Position numbers and translations under genes: made by a program
Notes under the pieces: model-generated
What the model saw: the letters and a program-made list of their open reading frames with translations, nothing else
What the model was told of the DNA's origin: nothing
Databases searched by the model: none
Shown: in pieces, positions 45,683 to 53,766 of the stretch
Position numbering within the stretch: position 1 is the first letter of the stretch
Layout: each line of letters opens with the position of its first letter
Source: a virus
Length of the DNA: 64,000 nucleotides
Virus record (IMG/VR): IMGVR_UViG_3300042908_000680
Span: 62,001-126,000 of that record
Reading direction: 5' to 3' (one strand)

Positions 45683-46434
45683 TTACGCCACTCCTGTTTA
45701 TAGCCTATAATATCTTGTGGAATTGAACTCTTATCACGCTGATAATCGTTTAGTGAATCAATAATTTCACTAGCGATCTTCTTAGAAACCTTCTTACCGC
45801 TATCAACACTAAAACGTGCAAATAGCTTTTCTCCATCAATATTGAGTTGCTTGCACTTTACATCAATAAAGTTGTATTGTGCATCACTCATTCTACTCTG
45901 ATCGTCATACTCACCCTCACTAGCATTCTTAGTATTAGAAATATCCCTGACGATCTTTGCTGTATCCTTCTTAGTTAATTCTTCGGCAGCAACACCCTTA
46001 ATCTTTAGTGCCTTACGCAAAGCTCTTGCTTCTGCTCTAGTGCTAGCAATAGCCACCGCAAAGGCACAGAACATATCATCAGTATTGCCCTCCCAAGAAT
46101 CTGCCACTTCTGCATATCTCATACCATTTGCAAATTCTACACTAAATATAACGGTTGCTCTACCGTGATGATCTTCTCTTTGAACTGGAAAGACCTGTGT
46201 TGGGCCACTAAACATAATTGGACCCAGCACAAGCTCTGCTACACGCCTCAAACCAGCAACCAGAGGATGACCATCAACCATCTCTGACTCAGTAAATAGA
46301 GTCATAGCATAATCGTGCCACTCTGGGGAAAGCATGGATGGAACATCTGACATTATAACGTCCTTAACTGATGTGTTTGTGTTACTAGGCGACGATAATA
46401 CTACTTCTTCAAAAATACTTTCAATATTGCTCAT
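45679..46434 (-). CDS. Putative single-strand annealing protein (Rad52-like)
   Basis: This 251-residue protein has a disordered N-terminus (1-35), then a core with DGHPLVAGLRRVAELVLG (about 54-71), GRATVIFSVEFANGMRYAEVA (in part: RATVIFSVEF) and an ASTRAEARALRKALKIKGVA segment (about 129-148). The STRAEARALRKAL signature is typical of Rad52-fold annealing proteins and relatives in phages. The C-terminal 80 residues hold a small helical domain (MSDAQYNFIDVKCKQLNIDG), like the tail domain of many annealases. It would pair complementary single strands in phage recombination. Overlaps with both neighbours indicate an operon. Confidence 0.55.
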   Translation of the reverse strand: MSNIESIFEEVVLSSPSNTNTSVKDVIMSDVPSMLSPEWHDYAMTLFTESEMVDGHPLVAGLRRVAELVLGPIMFSGPTQVFPVQREDHHGRATVIFSVEFANGMRYAEVADSWEGNTDDMFCAFAVAIASTRAEARALRKALKIKGVAAEELTKKDTAKIVRDISNTKNASEGEYDDQSRMSDAQYNFIDVKCKQLNIDGEKLFARFSVDSGKKVSKKIASEIIDSLNDYQRDKSSIPQDIIGYKQEWRK

Positions 46435-47198
46435 ATTTCAATCTCTATATACCTTTCTGATTTTGGAGGGAACGACTCCTTTATTTTACTCAAGCATTTC
46501 AAAATGTCAAGTCTCAACTTCTCCTTATCGGCTAAACAAACCGAGTCAGATAAGTTTTTTATTCTCAAAATAACCATCCCTTTGCTTAGGATAAGACCGC
46601 TCTTTTGAGTATCGGCTTTTATTTGCTTTTGAAGCTTCTCTTCTCCCCATATTGGCAAGAAGTGAGATGGGCCGTCTACTTCTATTATAGTCTTGATCGA
46701 TGGAACGTACATGTCAAGTTCCATGTCATGATTTTGGATAAGGTGCTTTTTATGATATTCAACACTATATCCCGCTTTAGTTATTTCTTCATATAAAAAC
46801 TTCTCTAATTTAGATCCTTCCTTGCCAGCAATTTGAATACTCTTAATAGCAGCACTCATCATCTTGTCCTTTTCAACGTCTGATAATTCTTCCCATCTTT
46901 TCTTAGATTGGGATACTCTTGACTCATATATCTCGTCAGACATATCATCCCAATACTTTTTAAGTCCAGAACTAATCTTGAGTTTTTCTTCTTTAGTTCT
47001 TATTTTCCCACTAGTAGGATGAGTAGCTGTGCCGCTCTCTATAGCGTTCTTTTGTGCTTCGCTCTTAGTTTTAAGATTAACACCACTTTTGATAAGAATA
47101 CGTCTTATACGATTGGGATAAGTATTTAACTCTTCCGCAATCTCATAAGTACTCTTATGCTGTTTGGTATACATTGTTATTATTTGATTTGTGTTCAT
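46431..47198 (-). CDS. Free-standing homing endonuclease, EDxHD/Vsr-like type
   Basis: GGAG eight bases before ATG 47198 supports this start (255 residues). A helix-turn-helix lies at about 14-45 (TYEIAEELNTYPNRIRRIL). Two NUMOD3-like units follow (KISSGLKKYW, SQSKKRWEEL; about 73-105). The nuclease core has E132 in SKLEKFL, D162 in ELDMYVP, VDGPSH (D175, H179) and KADTQK (D196), the order of the EDxHD homing endonucleases related to Vsr and PD-(D/E)XK enzymes. The start overlaps 44 bases of the upstream gene, and its style differs from the flanking recombination and glycan genes, as expected for a mobile insertion. Target site unknown. Confidence 0.65.
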   Translation of the reverse strand: MNTNQIITMYTKQHKSTYEIAEELNTYPNRIRRILIKSGVNLKTKSEAQKNAIESGTATHPTSGKIRTKEEKLKISSGLKKYWDDMSDEIYESRVSQSKKRWEELSDVEKDKMMSAAIKSIQIAGKEGSKLEKFLYEEITKAGYSVEYHKKHLIQNHDMELDMYVPSIKTIIEVDGPSHFLPIWGEEKLQKQIKADTQKSGLILSKGMVILRIKNLSDSVCLADKEKLRLDILKCLSKIKESFPPKSERYIEIEI

Positions 47199-47643
47199 CT
47201 TTGCACTCCGATAATAGGTCTACGATATTTTCAAAATTTTCTGAGACTCCAACGGGCTTCTTGCCGGTTAGTCTATATATTTCTTTTTGGTCTTTTTCTG
47301 ATCTACAAATAATTTTTACTTCGTTTCTTGTAGACATTACCAAGTTTAATACATTCTTTTCTTGTTGCCACCCATGATAATAAAATATGTTGATATTGTT
47401 TACTATGTTCAAAGCGGTGTTTAAGGCATTTAAAGATGTAACTACCAGATTACCATTAAAACTCCACAAATCTGTAGAGTTGAACATCCCACACCTTGTA
47501 TTATTTGGATTAAAAGCGATGTCATCATAAAATATACTAATATCATGAACTAGTTTATTAGATATATTGTCATCTACTAATTTGCTTACACTATTGAGTT
47601 GTTCGGTGTCCATCAAGTTACTTATATATATTCCTAAATTCAT
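47155..47643 (-). CDS. Unknown protein at the end of the glycan island
   Basis: This 162-residue protein has alternating strands and helices: GIYISNLMDTEQLN, DISIFYDDIAFNPNN, CGMFNSTDLWSFNGNLVVTSL and VKIICRSEKDQKEIY. The pattern looks like a small Rossmann-type domain, but no family is recognised. Its last 15 codons overlap the homing-endonuclease start, so its C-terminus (KSNNNNVYQTA) may have been altered by that insertion. It follows a GT-D-like gene by one base and is probably part of the glycan island. Confidence 0.4.
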   Translation of the reverse strand: MNLGIYISNLMDTEQLNSVSKLVDDNISNKLVHDISIFYDDIAFNPNNTRCGMFNSTDLWSFNGNLVVTSLNALNTALNIVNNINIFYYHGWQQEKNVLNLVMSTRNEVKIICRSEKDQKEIYRLTGKKPVGVSENFENIVDLLSECKDEHKSNNNNVYQTA

Positions 47644-47644
47644 A

Positions 47645-48367
47645 TTATTTTCCCCAAGAACATGTTAGATTTGAAAAAATATTGTTTCCCATATAATAAT
47701 GTCGCTCAAATCCAGCAGATTGTAGGAATGGATTGAGAGTTGAACCTATGTCTAAATAAGTGTGTTCGTCGCAATATTTTGTTAATTCGTGACATAGTAT
47801 ATTACCAAAAGGACCACAACAAAACAAGAAAAGCACATTTTTTTCTGTTAGCTTAGATATCATTTCTTTAGCGGATGATATTGCGTCCCAATTATATGCC
47901 CAAGCATTATTCTCAACACGAAATACAACGTGTGGTCTAAATGGCAACCTCTCTATGTTAGCATTTTTATTACAAAATAATACTACTGGACGCTCCTTAT
48001 ATAGAGGCAATATATTGCTTACATAATAATTGTAATTACTATTTACCCACAAGTTAGCCCAAGTCAAATGATCATCATCTTGACCAGAAAAATCATACAT
48101 CTCATTAAATGTTTCAGTTCCCTGACAGCAAGGGCAGGATATTCCAACATAATAGTTGGGATGTTTATAATGAAATGAATCTATCAGTGCTTGTCTTTTG
48201 TTTTGATCTTCTGGATCGTCTGGATTAAACCAAAACTCACCATTGTTTATTGGTTTGTTTTGCATAACTGCCCATTCGCCATCAGCGTACTTTGAAAAGC
48301 TAAAGTTTTCTTCATTTAATAACTTTTCTCTAAAGAGCATTATATCCTGACGGAATATTTTTGTCAT
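47645..48367 (-). CDS. GT-D-type glycosyltransferase-like protein
   Basis: This 240-residue protein has NFSFSKYADGEWAVM near residues 21-35, matching the F.R.GDGE strand of the GT-D (DUF1792) fold. Near the end is CCGPFGNILCHELTK followed by YLDIGS (about 186-212), matching the family's GP...L...L....DIG segment. A CPCC motif (about 78-81) is an extra feature. In known members the DGE acid binds the donor sugar nucleotide. It overlaps the WecB-like stop by four bases. Donor and acceptor are unknown. Confidence 0.6.
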   Translation of the reverse strand: MTKIFRQDIMLFREKLLNEENFSFSKYADGEWAVMQNKPINNGEFWFNPDDPEDQNKRQALIDSFHYKHPNYYVGISCPCCQGTETFNEMYDFSGQDDDHLTWANLWVNSNYNYYVSNILPLYKERPVVLFCNKNANIERLPFRPHVVFRVENNAWAYNWDAISSAKEMISKLTEKNVLFLFCCGPFGNILCHELTKYCDEHTYLDIGSTLNPFLQSAGFERHYYMGNNIFSNLTCSWGK

Positions 48368-49359
48368 AATTTCTCCAATATCTCAAGTATCTTTTGACTA
48401 GACTTTCCATCTCCATAGGGACATCTACTATTTACCAATTCCATTGTTATGGTGCTGAAAATCTCAAATAGCATATCTGGAAATGGACATAACCATGAAA
48501 ATATATATTCCCCTTCAATTCGCTCCGTTGTTGTTCTACATACTATACATTTCTTTTTTAAGAATGAAGATTCCTCTTGTAACCCTCCGCTATCAGTTAT
48601 AACAAGTCCGCATCTAGACAAATAATTTTTACATTGTTCATGTGTTATTGGATCTATTACTTTGACATTTTTTAATATACTTTTATGTTTTTGTATTTCT
48701 GGATTAAGATGCATTGGGAAAACAAACTTAAGATTTGGATTATTAATTGCTAAGTCATTTATAGATTTAAACCATTTGTCCATTATTGGTAAGTTCTCTC
48801 GCCTGTGCATAGTAATAAAAACCAAATTGCTTATCGTCGGAACTACATCTAAAAGATTATCTAATACAGTGTTACCAATGACATAAGCTTTGCTATTATT
48901 ACTCATAACATGTCTTAAGTTTTCTTTAGACTGACTAGTTGGGCATAGGTGAATATCTGCCATAGCACCTATTGATATTCTATTAAATTCTTCTGGATAT
49001 GGATTTTCTTTGTCCCAGCTTCTAAGTCCAGCCTCTAGGTGTATGATCTTTAATTTTCTATGGAATGAGGCCAAAGCTAAAGCAAATGCTGATGTTGTGT
49101 CACCTTGAACCATAACGTGGGTTATCTTATCTGTATATTTATCAATTTCTGATAGAATACTAGTTACTATAGAATCTAATCTATTAGTTCCATTGCTAAT
49201 ATTTAAATATGAAACTTTATATTTTTTTACAGAATTATCTATCAAAGACCCGTGCTGCCCAGTGCATAGGATTTTAAATGGTATTTTCCCATTTATTTTT
49301 TCTATTACTGGCTTGATTTTTATCCACTCTGGACGAGTCCCAAATCCTATTAATATCAT
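48364..49359 (-). CDS. wecB: UDP-N-acetylglucosamine 2-epimerase (WecB family)
   Basis: This 331-residue protein carries the family's motifs in order: GTRPEWIKIKPVI at the N-terminus, HVMVQGDTTSAFALAL, IIHLEAGLRS, PEEFNRISIG, ITMHRRENL and the C-terminal DSGGLQEES with GDGKSSQKIL. The enzyme interconverts UDP-GlcNAc and UDP-ManNAc in the cytoplasm, giving a ManNAc-type donor. Bacterial members are about 370 residues, so this is slightly short, but all active-site blocks are present. Four-base overlaps with both neighbours tie it to the glycosyltransferases that could use its product. Confidence 0.85.
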   Translation of the reverse strand: MILIGFGTRPEWIKIKPVIEKINGKIPFKILCTGQHGSLIDNSVKKYKVSYLNISNGTNRLDSIVTSILSEIDKYTDKITHVMVQGDTTSAFALALASFHRKLKIIHLEAGLRSWDKENPYPEEFNRISIGAMADIHLCPTSQSKENLRHVMSNNSKAYVIGNTVLDNLLDVVPTISNLVFITMHRRENLPIMDKWFKSINDLAINNPNLKFVFPMHLNPEIQKHKSILKNVKVIDPITHEQCKNYLSRCGLVITDSGGLQEESSFLKKKCIVCRTTTERIEGEYIFSWLCPFPDMLFEIFSTITMELVNSRCPYGDGKSSQKILEILEKL

Positions 49360-50096
49360 TCTGAATCCTTTGCTAATTCATATCCCTGAGAAAGCATAAA
49401 GTTCCAATAACTATTTGCCTGCATATGACCAGACGATGTTCTTGAAGTAGCAACCATGTCTTCACCATATTTGCTAGGATTCGTGGATGCCCATAAGTTT
49501 GGATCTTCTTCTGGCTGTGGTGGTATGTAAGAGTATAGTCCTAATCTTTTTTGCAAAACGTAGGAAAAGTGCATATCCTCACCTCCAGAAATAAGTTGAA
49601 CATTTGGCATATCTAACCAATAAAATCTAAGCCAATCTTTTTCAAAGAACCATGAATGACCTATTATATCAACTCTTTTTATTTCTTTATTTCCCTTACC
49701 AACGCCTTCGTATTTACAACCGGGATAATTAGCATAATCGCTATCAGTAAATCTTACTCCTCGACCACCTATTAATCCATTAGTGGTCTGAGACACATTG
49801 AGACAATGTTCCACCCATTTCTTCCCCGGTATAGTATCATCATCAATCATACAAATATACTTAGTATTTGCATTCAAAGCAAAAGCAAATCTAGCCCATA
49901 CGCCAAGGTTCTCGTTACAAAAAGCAGTAGTGCATTGAGATAGAATTTCTGATGGAAATAGGTTGAATGTTTCCTCATTATAATTGCCCCAGAACATTAT
50001 TTGAATGTCTTTGTGAGTTTGATTCTTTATAGCATCATATTGCTCTCTCAAAGCCTGCGGTCTTCTATAACCGTTAAGTATGACTGTTACGCTCAT
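49356..50096 (-). CDS. GT2-like glycosyltransferase
   Basis: This 246-residue protein starts SVTVILNGYRRPQALREQ, a GT-A opening strand and helix, followed by HKDIQIMFWGN and TKYICMIDDDTIPG (DxD near residue 85). Later GGEDMHFSYVLQKRLG resembles the acceptor-side ED motif. These features make it an inverting GT2-type enzyme that transfers a sugar from a nucleotide donor. It overlaps wecB by four bases. The acceptor could be a virion protein, DNA or a host glycan; the sequence does not decide. Confidence 0.7.
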   Translation of the reverse strand: MSVTVILNGYRRPQALREQYDAIKNQTHKDIQIMFWGNYNEETFNLFPSEILSQCTTAFCNENLGVWARFAFALNANTKYICMIDDDTIPGKKWVEHCLNVSQTTNGLIGGRGVRFTDSDYANYPGCKYEGVGKGNKEIKRVDIIGHSWFFEKDWLRFYWLDMPNVQLISGGEDMHFSYVLQKRLGLYSYIPPQPEEDPNLWASTNPSKYGEDMVATSRTSSGHMQANSYWNFMLSQGYELAKDSE

Positions 50097-50902
50097 GATT
50101 TGTTTATTTCATCCTCCATCTTATTGGCTAAATCTGATAAAGATAGTTGTGATAACAGCGACTTTACCCTGTGCAAACATGTATGTTTATTTTTAACAGA
50201 GGATAGTAGTTTTTGCCCTTTAAATATATTATCTATCTTATCTAAGTCATTGGAGTCTTTTGTATCGAATATAACCTTTGTTCCACTATATATAGCATTA
50301 AAAGATAGCTGAGATCCAACATAAAGGCTATTTTTAAAAACTATCTCATCATAGTTATCAAAGATATTATTCAATAATGTAATGGGTAAAAACATATCGA
50401 CATATTGTGACACTTCTTGGTTTATAGTTGCATAGTGGTATGTTCCATCAAGATCTACAATTTCTTCTTGCTTATTGACAAAAATTAATTTATTAATAGA
50501 GTACTGCTTGGTGTCATTTTTTAGAAAGGTGTCGGCTCCCGATAAGATCCTAAAATACTTAGCATTATCTACCTTGATGTCATTAAAACCAAAGAAAATA
50601 GGTGTTATATTTTGTGATAATAGGGCAGAGCAAACGCCATTTATACTATCTAATTTAGTCCAATTTGTATTGATGACGGTCTGTACTTTCTTGTTATCAC
50701 TCAAGTAAGAAGCAATATCTTTGGTGATGTGAGCTAGGTGGGTTATAAAAATATCGGGGTTAACTGCATCAAAGTTGTCATATGCACTTTGATTATTGTT
50801 AAACATCTCAGAGCTTACACCCTCTAGCAAATTTAATCCACCATTGAAATAATAAGGCTCAGTATTCCAAGGGTTGCTGTAATTAGATATTAAAAATTTC
50901 AT
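50093..50902 (-). CDS. Unknown protein of the glycan island, possibly glycosyltransferase-related
   Basis: This 269-residue protein opens FLISNYSNPWNTEPYYFNGG, continues with NPDIFITHLAHITKD and VQTVINTNWTKLDS, and ends in a helical region (SLLSQLSLSDLANKMEDEI). The first part looks like the N-terminal Rossmann half of a GT-B enzyme, but no donor-binding E-x7-E motif is visible. It overlaps its GT2 neighbour by four bases. A structural or non-catalytic partner is possible. Family not recognised. Confidence 0.4.
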   Translation of the reverse strand: MKFLISNYSNPWNTEPYYFNGGLNLLEGVSSEMFNNNQSAYDNFDAVNPDIFITHLAHITKDIASYLSDNKKVQTVINTNWTKLDSINGVCSALLSQNITPIFFGFNDIKVDNAKYFRILSGADTFLKNDTKQYSINKLIFVNKQEEIVDLDGTYHYATINQEVSQYVDMFLPITLLNNIFDNYDEIVFKNSLYVGSQLSFNAIYSGTKVIFDTKDSNDLDKIDNIFKGQKLLSSVKNKHTCLHRVKSLLSQLSLSDLANKMEDEINKS

Positions 50903-51653
50903 GGTTGTCCTTTATGTTATGATATGTCTTAATGTTGCTTATTTTATAAATTGGAAACTTGTTCTCTACGCAAAGAATTTCATATTTATTCTTTAAAAGA
51001 TCGTTCATAGCCTCAAAGATAAACTTCTTTTTGCTCTCGTCATTATTTAAAAATTTTCTTATATTCTCTATTGCGTCTATTCCATTTATATATATTAGTT
51101 CCGACCAAGTTCTATAAGCACCAAATGAAAAGTGTTGTGCTTTGTTTTCAGAATTGATATTTATACCAACTTCTAAATTTTCAGACGGGTGTTTTTCTAT
51201 CAAAGCGCATATTTTACTCGTATCTATATTGATAAGAGTTTTCTTATGAATCAATAGGCTCCCGTCCAATATTAATATTTTGTCATTAAGAGTATTGTTT
51301 ATAGCTAACCTAGCACCCTCACATGAGTTGCAAGAGTTAAATATTTGGTTTTCGACTAACCTTATATTTATGTTCTTATATTTTGATCTAACATATTTGT
51401 ATATTTTTTCTGAATCAAATCCGACACATAGTATTATCTCGTAGTTTGAAAAAGTCTTTTTTATAGCATCTATTTGTAAATCGATCAGACATTTGTTGTT
51501 TATGCTAACTAATGACGTTGGACCATAAGACTTCATTCTATATCCCGGTAAGTCGCATAAAATGACTATGCTTATCAAGTCTGCTTGTACTTTATCTTCT
51601 TTTATTGGAACAGTTTTTATCTTGTTGTTCTTTTTTGTTCTTGTTTTAGACAT
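50883..51653 (-). CDS. Sugar-1-phosphate nucleotidyltransferase-like protein
   Basis: I prefer ATG 51653, one base after the preceding stop; an upstream ATG 51689 would add 12 residues. About 256 residues result. After a Lys-rich start comes ISIVILCDLPGYRMKSYGPTSLVSI, the G-x-R...P-x-x-L pattern of the NTP-transferase fold, then CLIDLQIDAIKKTFSNYEII and LCVGFDSEKIYKYV. DKILILDGSLLIH takes the place of the usual D-G-D metal site. The fold activates sugar phosphates or choline with CTP or UTP. The first loop is divergent (CDLPGYR rather than AAGxGxR), so activity is uncertain. Confidence 0.55.
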   Translation of the reverse strand: MSKTRTKKNNKIKTVPIKEDKVQADLISIVILCDLPGYRMKSYGPTSLVSINNKCLIDLQIDAIKKTFSNYEIILCVGFDSEKIYKYVRSKYKNINIRLVENQIFNSCNSCEGARLAINNTLNDKILILDGSLLIHKKTLINIDTSKICALIEKHPSENLEVGININSENKAQHFSFGAYRTWSELIYINGIDAIENIRKFLNNDESKKKFIFEAMNDLLKNKYEILCVENKFPIYKISNIKTYHNIKDNHEIFNI

Positions 51654-51654
51654 C

Positions 51655-52389
51655 TTAAAGCTCAATGTATAAATTTTCTTTTTTAGCATCTTCTATCATA
51701 ATGGCAATATTATTTTCATATTCTGAATATAGATTTTGATATATAATTCTACAGGCTGTATTAGATATTGTGAGCTTATTATCATCCTTACACAAAATAA
51801 ATCTTTTTAGATCATCATTCACTAATTTATCAACACTAGTAATGAAATCAGAAAAATTATCTATGTTGTTTTTATTTAATATCAAGTGAAATGAATTCCT
51901 AGATTTTGATAGGAATGAATGTATATAATCTGTCTTGTCGAAGTAAACTGATAAGCTAGTATTAGGATAATTGGCATGAATACTTATTGTTTCTTCTTTT
52001 TGAGTTTTATCGCAAGTATAAGATTGAAAAAGAGATATTACGTATTTTTTTTGAGGATAATCTAATTTGCCAATTTCTTCTATAATTTTATCCCTATACT
52101 GATTGTCTATATCATCACAATCTATTAATATATCAAAACTAAGACAAGACTCTTTCTTGGCTTTAGTTACGTCTTTTACCCCATCATTCCACTTTATATT
52201 TCTATAGAGATTACATAGCCTATTTATTACATAAAACTCTTTTGAATCATCATAGGCTTCTATAACTAAATCTCCAAATTTGGAAACTCTGTTATCTTCA
52301 CACCCAACCTGTGTGTTATCTTCGTAGATAGCAAATACACAATTTTTACAACTGGTTTGCTTAGTTGGATCGGGAGGCATGTAATTCAT
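51655..52389 (-). CDS. Cys-motif protein of the glycan island
   Basis: AAAGGA seven bases before ATG 52389 fixes the start (244 residues). The N-terminus carries CKNCVFAIYEDNTQVGCE (about 14-31) and YVINRLCNLYR (about 53-63), giving C-x2-C-x12-C-x28-C, which may bind zinc or an Fe-S cluster. I have seen this cluster at the head of phage and environmental proteins next to glycosyltransferases, without known function. The rest (FDILIDCDDID, YVISLFQSY, FHLILNK) resembles a decayed GT2-like fold. It overlaps the upstream gene by 29 bases. Confidence 0.45.
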   Translation of the reverse strand: MNYMPPDPTKQTSCKNCVFAIYEDNTQVGCEDNRVSKFGDLVIEAYDDSKEFYVINRLCNLYRNIKWNDGVKDVTKAKKESCLSFDILIDCDDIDNQYRDKIIEEIGKLDYPQKKYVISLFQSYTCDKTQKEETISIHANYPNTSLSVYFDKTDYIHSFLSKSRNSFHLILNKNNIDNFSDFITSVDKLVNDDLKRFILCKDDNKLTISNTACRIIYQNLYSEYENNIAIMIEDAKKENLYIEL

Positions 52390-52777
52390 ATACTGATCCT
52401 TTCAAAGTAACTTTTTCTATGGCAAGACCTAAAGATGACAATTTATTGCACAATTCTTTAGAATCATATATACCATTTTTGCTAAAAACAACTTCATTAT
52501 ATGTTTTTGCGTCTATAACTCTATTTATCAAATCTCTACTAATACAATTAACATCTATACCACTGATTACAACTTTGCCATTTCTTCTAAGAATACGCCT
52601 AACAGAATTTAATAGATTGTCTAGTGACTTATATGATACGCTCTCTATAGATCCTATCATTAATATTGATGATACCGAATTATCTGGAACATCTACATTT
52701 AAAACTTCATTATCTAAAAATGCTGGATTGTATCCATCTATACAATCTTTTATGTCTGTTAATATCTGTAATTTCAT
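52361..52777 (-). CDS. Short methyltransferase-like protein lacking motif I
   Basis: This 138-residue protein matches the second half of a class I SAM methyltransferase: DVPDNSVSSILMIGSIESVS (motif II/III strand), LLNSVRRILRRNGKVVISG (motif IV, the L-x-P-G-G-like turn here RNGK), then a variable C-terminal part. The GxGxG SAM-binding motif and first strand are absent, so it is probably inactive alone or a remnant of a larger gene. It overlaps both neighbours. It may also pair with another subunit. Confidence 0.45.
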   Translation of the reverse strand: MKLQILTDIKDCIDGYNPAFLDNEVLNVDVPDNSVSSILMIGSIESVSYKSLDNLLNSVRRILRRNGKVVISGIDVNCISRDLINRVIDAKTYNEVVFSKNGIYDSKELCNKLSSLGLAIEKVTLKGSVYELHASRSN

Positions 52778-53766
52778 GTGTTTGATACCTCGTATACATT
52801 GTCAAATATTGAATTCCACGTACTAATAAACCCTTCCTCTGAAAACATGTCTATTATAGTTTGTCTGGCATTTTGCCCAAGAGTTTTTCTTACCCCCTCA
52901 TCATTTATAATATGCTGTAAGTAGTATCTTAATTCTTTTTCGTCATTAGAAATATATCCATTTTCTCCATGTTTTATTATTTCTGGTATCATTCCGGTTG
53001 CTGTTGATACTACCGCACAACCACAAGCCATAGCCTCTAAAAGTGAGGTTGGTATTGGGCTTAACGTGGAACTATTAAAATATACTGAACAAGAATTATA
53101 TTCATCAACAAGTTCTTCGATTGATTTTGCTGGTTCTGATAGACCCTTAGTATCTCCTACAACTCGCGTTTCTAGACCACTTGTGACACGTTTCCACCCA
53201 GAGTAATTTAAGCAATAATCACGATTTATAAAATCATTGGCTACTGTTAGTATGGTTGGGTTTTTTGGTTTATCACTTGGGGCAAATGCTTTAGTATCTA
53301 CCCCATGACTCACTATTATACCATCTACTCCCCAAGCTTTTCTAGAAAAATCTGATATAAATACATTTAAATCTCCACGCATATTACGCATTTGTTCTAA
53401 TTGATCTTTGGAAATGGTTTGCGGTGTTGGCATAGTATGTTCTAAGCATATTATCGGAAGACTAAGTTGTTGATTTATATTCTCAGCTACTTGAAATTGT
53501 CCAAATTTACTTTGCACTAATATAAAATCATAATTTAAATAATCGCACAGCTGACCTTCTGGAAGTATATGATAATTTGACGGGACTTCAGTTTGTTCAG
53601 CGTTCCATTTTTTAGCATTATTGATATTTAATGAATAAAAATTATGCCCAGTTTTGCATAGTTCGCTTTCGTATCTTTCGTGAGTAGGAAAAGTGAGTAT
53701 ATTATACTTTTCTGGCTTTTCCTTATTTGTTATACTAATTAGTCTGTCTACTGTATTATTGTACAT
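52774..53766 (-). CDS. GT4-family glycosyltransferase
   Basis: GAGGGG upstream supports ATG 53766, giving 330 residues. The C-terminal half has the GT4 layout: PTILTVANDFINRDYC, a middle CSVYFNSSTLSPIPTSLLEAM and CGCAVVSTATGMIPEIIKHG (about 245-285), where the SLLEAMACG block contains the donor-binding Glu. The N-terminal acceptor domain includes LSLPIICLEHTMPTP. It would be a retaining transferase using a nucleotide sugar. Overlaps of 4 and 11 bases with its neighbours place it in the island operon. Confidence 0.75.
   Translation of the reverse strand: MYNNTVDRLISITNKEKPEKYNILTFPTHERYESELCKTGHNFYSLNINNAKKWNAEQTEVPSNYHILPEGQLCDYLNYDFILVQSKFGQFQVAENINQQLSLPIICLEHTMPTPQTISKDQLEQMRNMRGDLNVFISDFSRKAWGVDGIIVSHGVDTKAFAPSDKPKNPTILTVANDFINRDYCLNYSGWKRVTSGLETRVVGDTKGLSEPAKSIEELVDEYNSCSVYFNSSTLSPIPTSLLEAMACGCAVVSTATGMIPEIIKHGENGYISNDEKELRYYLQHIINDEGVRKTLGQNARQTIIDMFSEEGFISTWNSIFDNVYEVSNT

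Noticed and set aside
50001-50312. Plus-strand open frames in the glycan island (also at 48662-48886, 52365-52826, 55144-55413, 56019-56390 and 58819-59139)
   Set aside because: They lie opposite genes with clear family motifs and overlapping start-stop signals.
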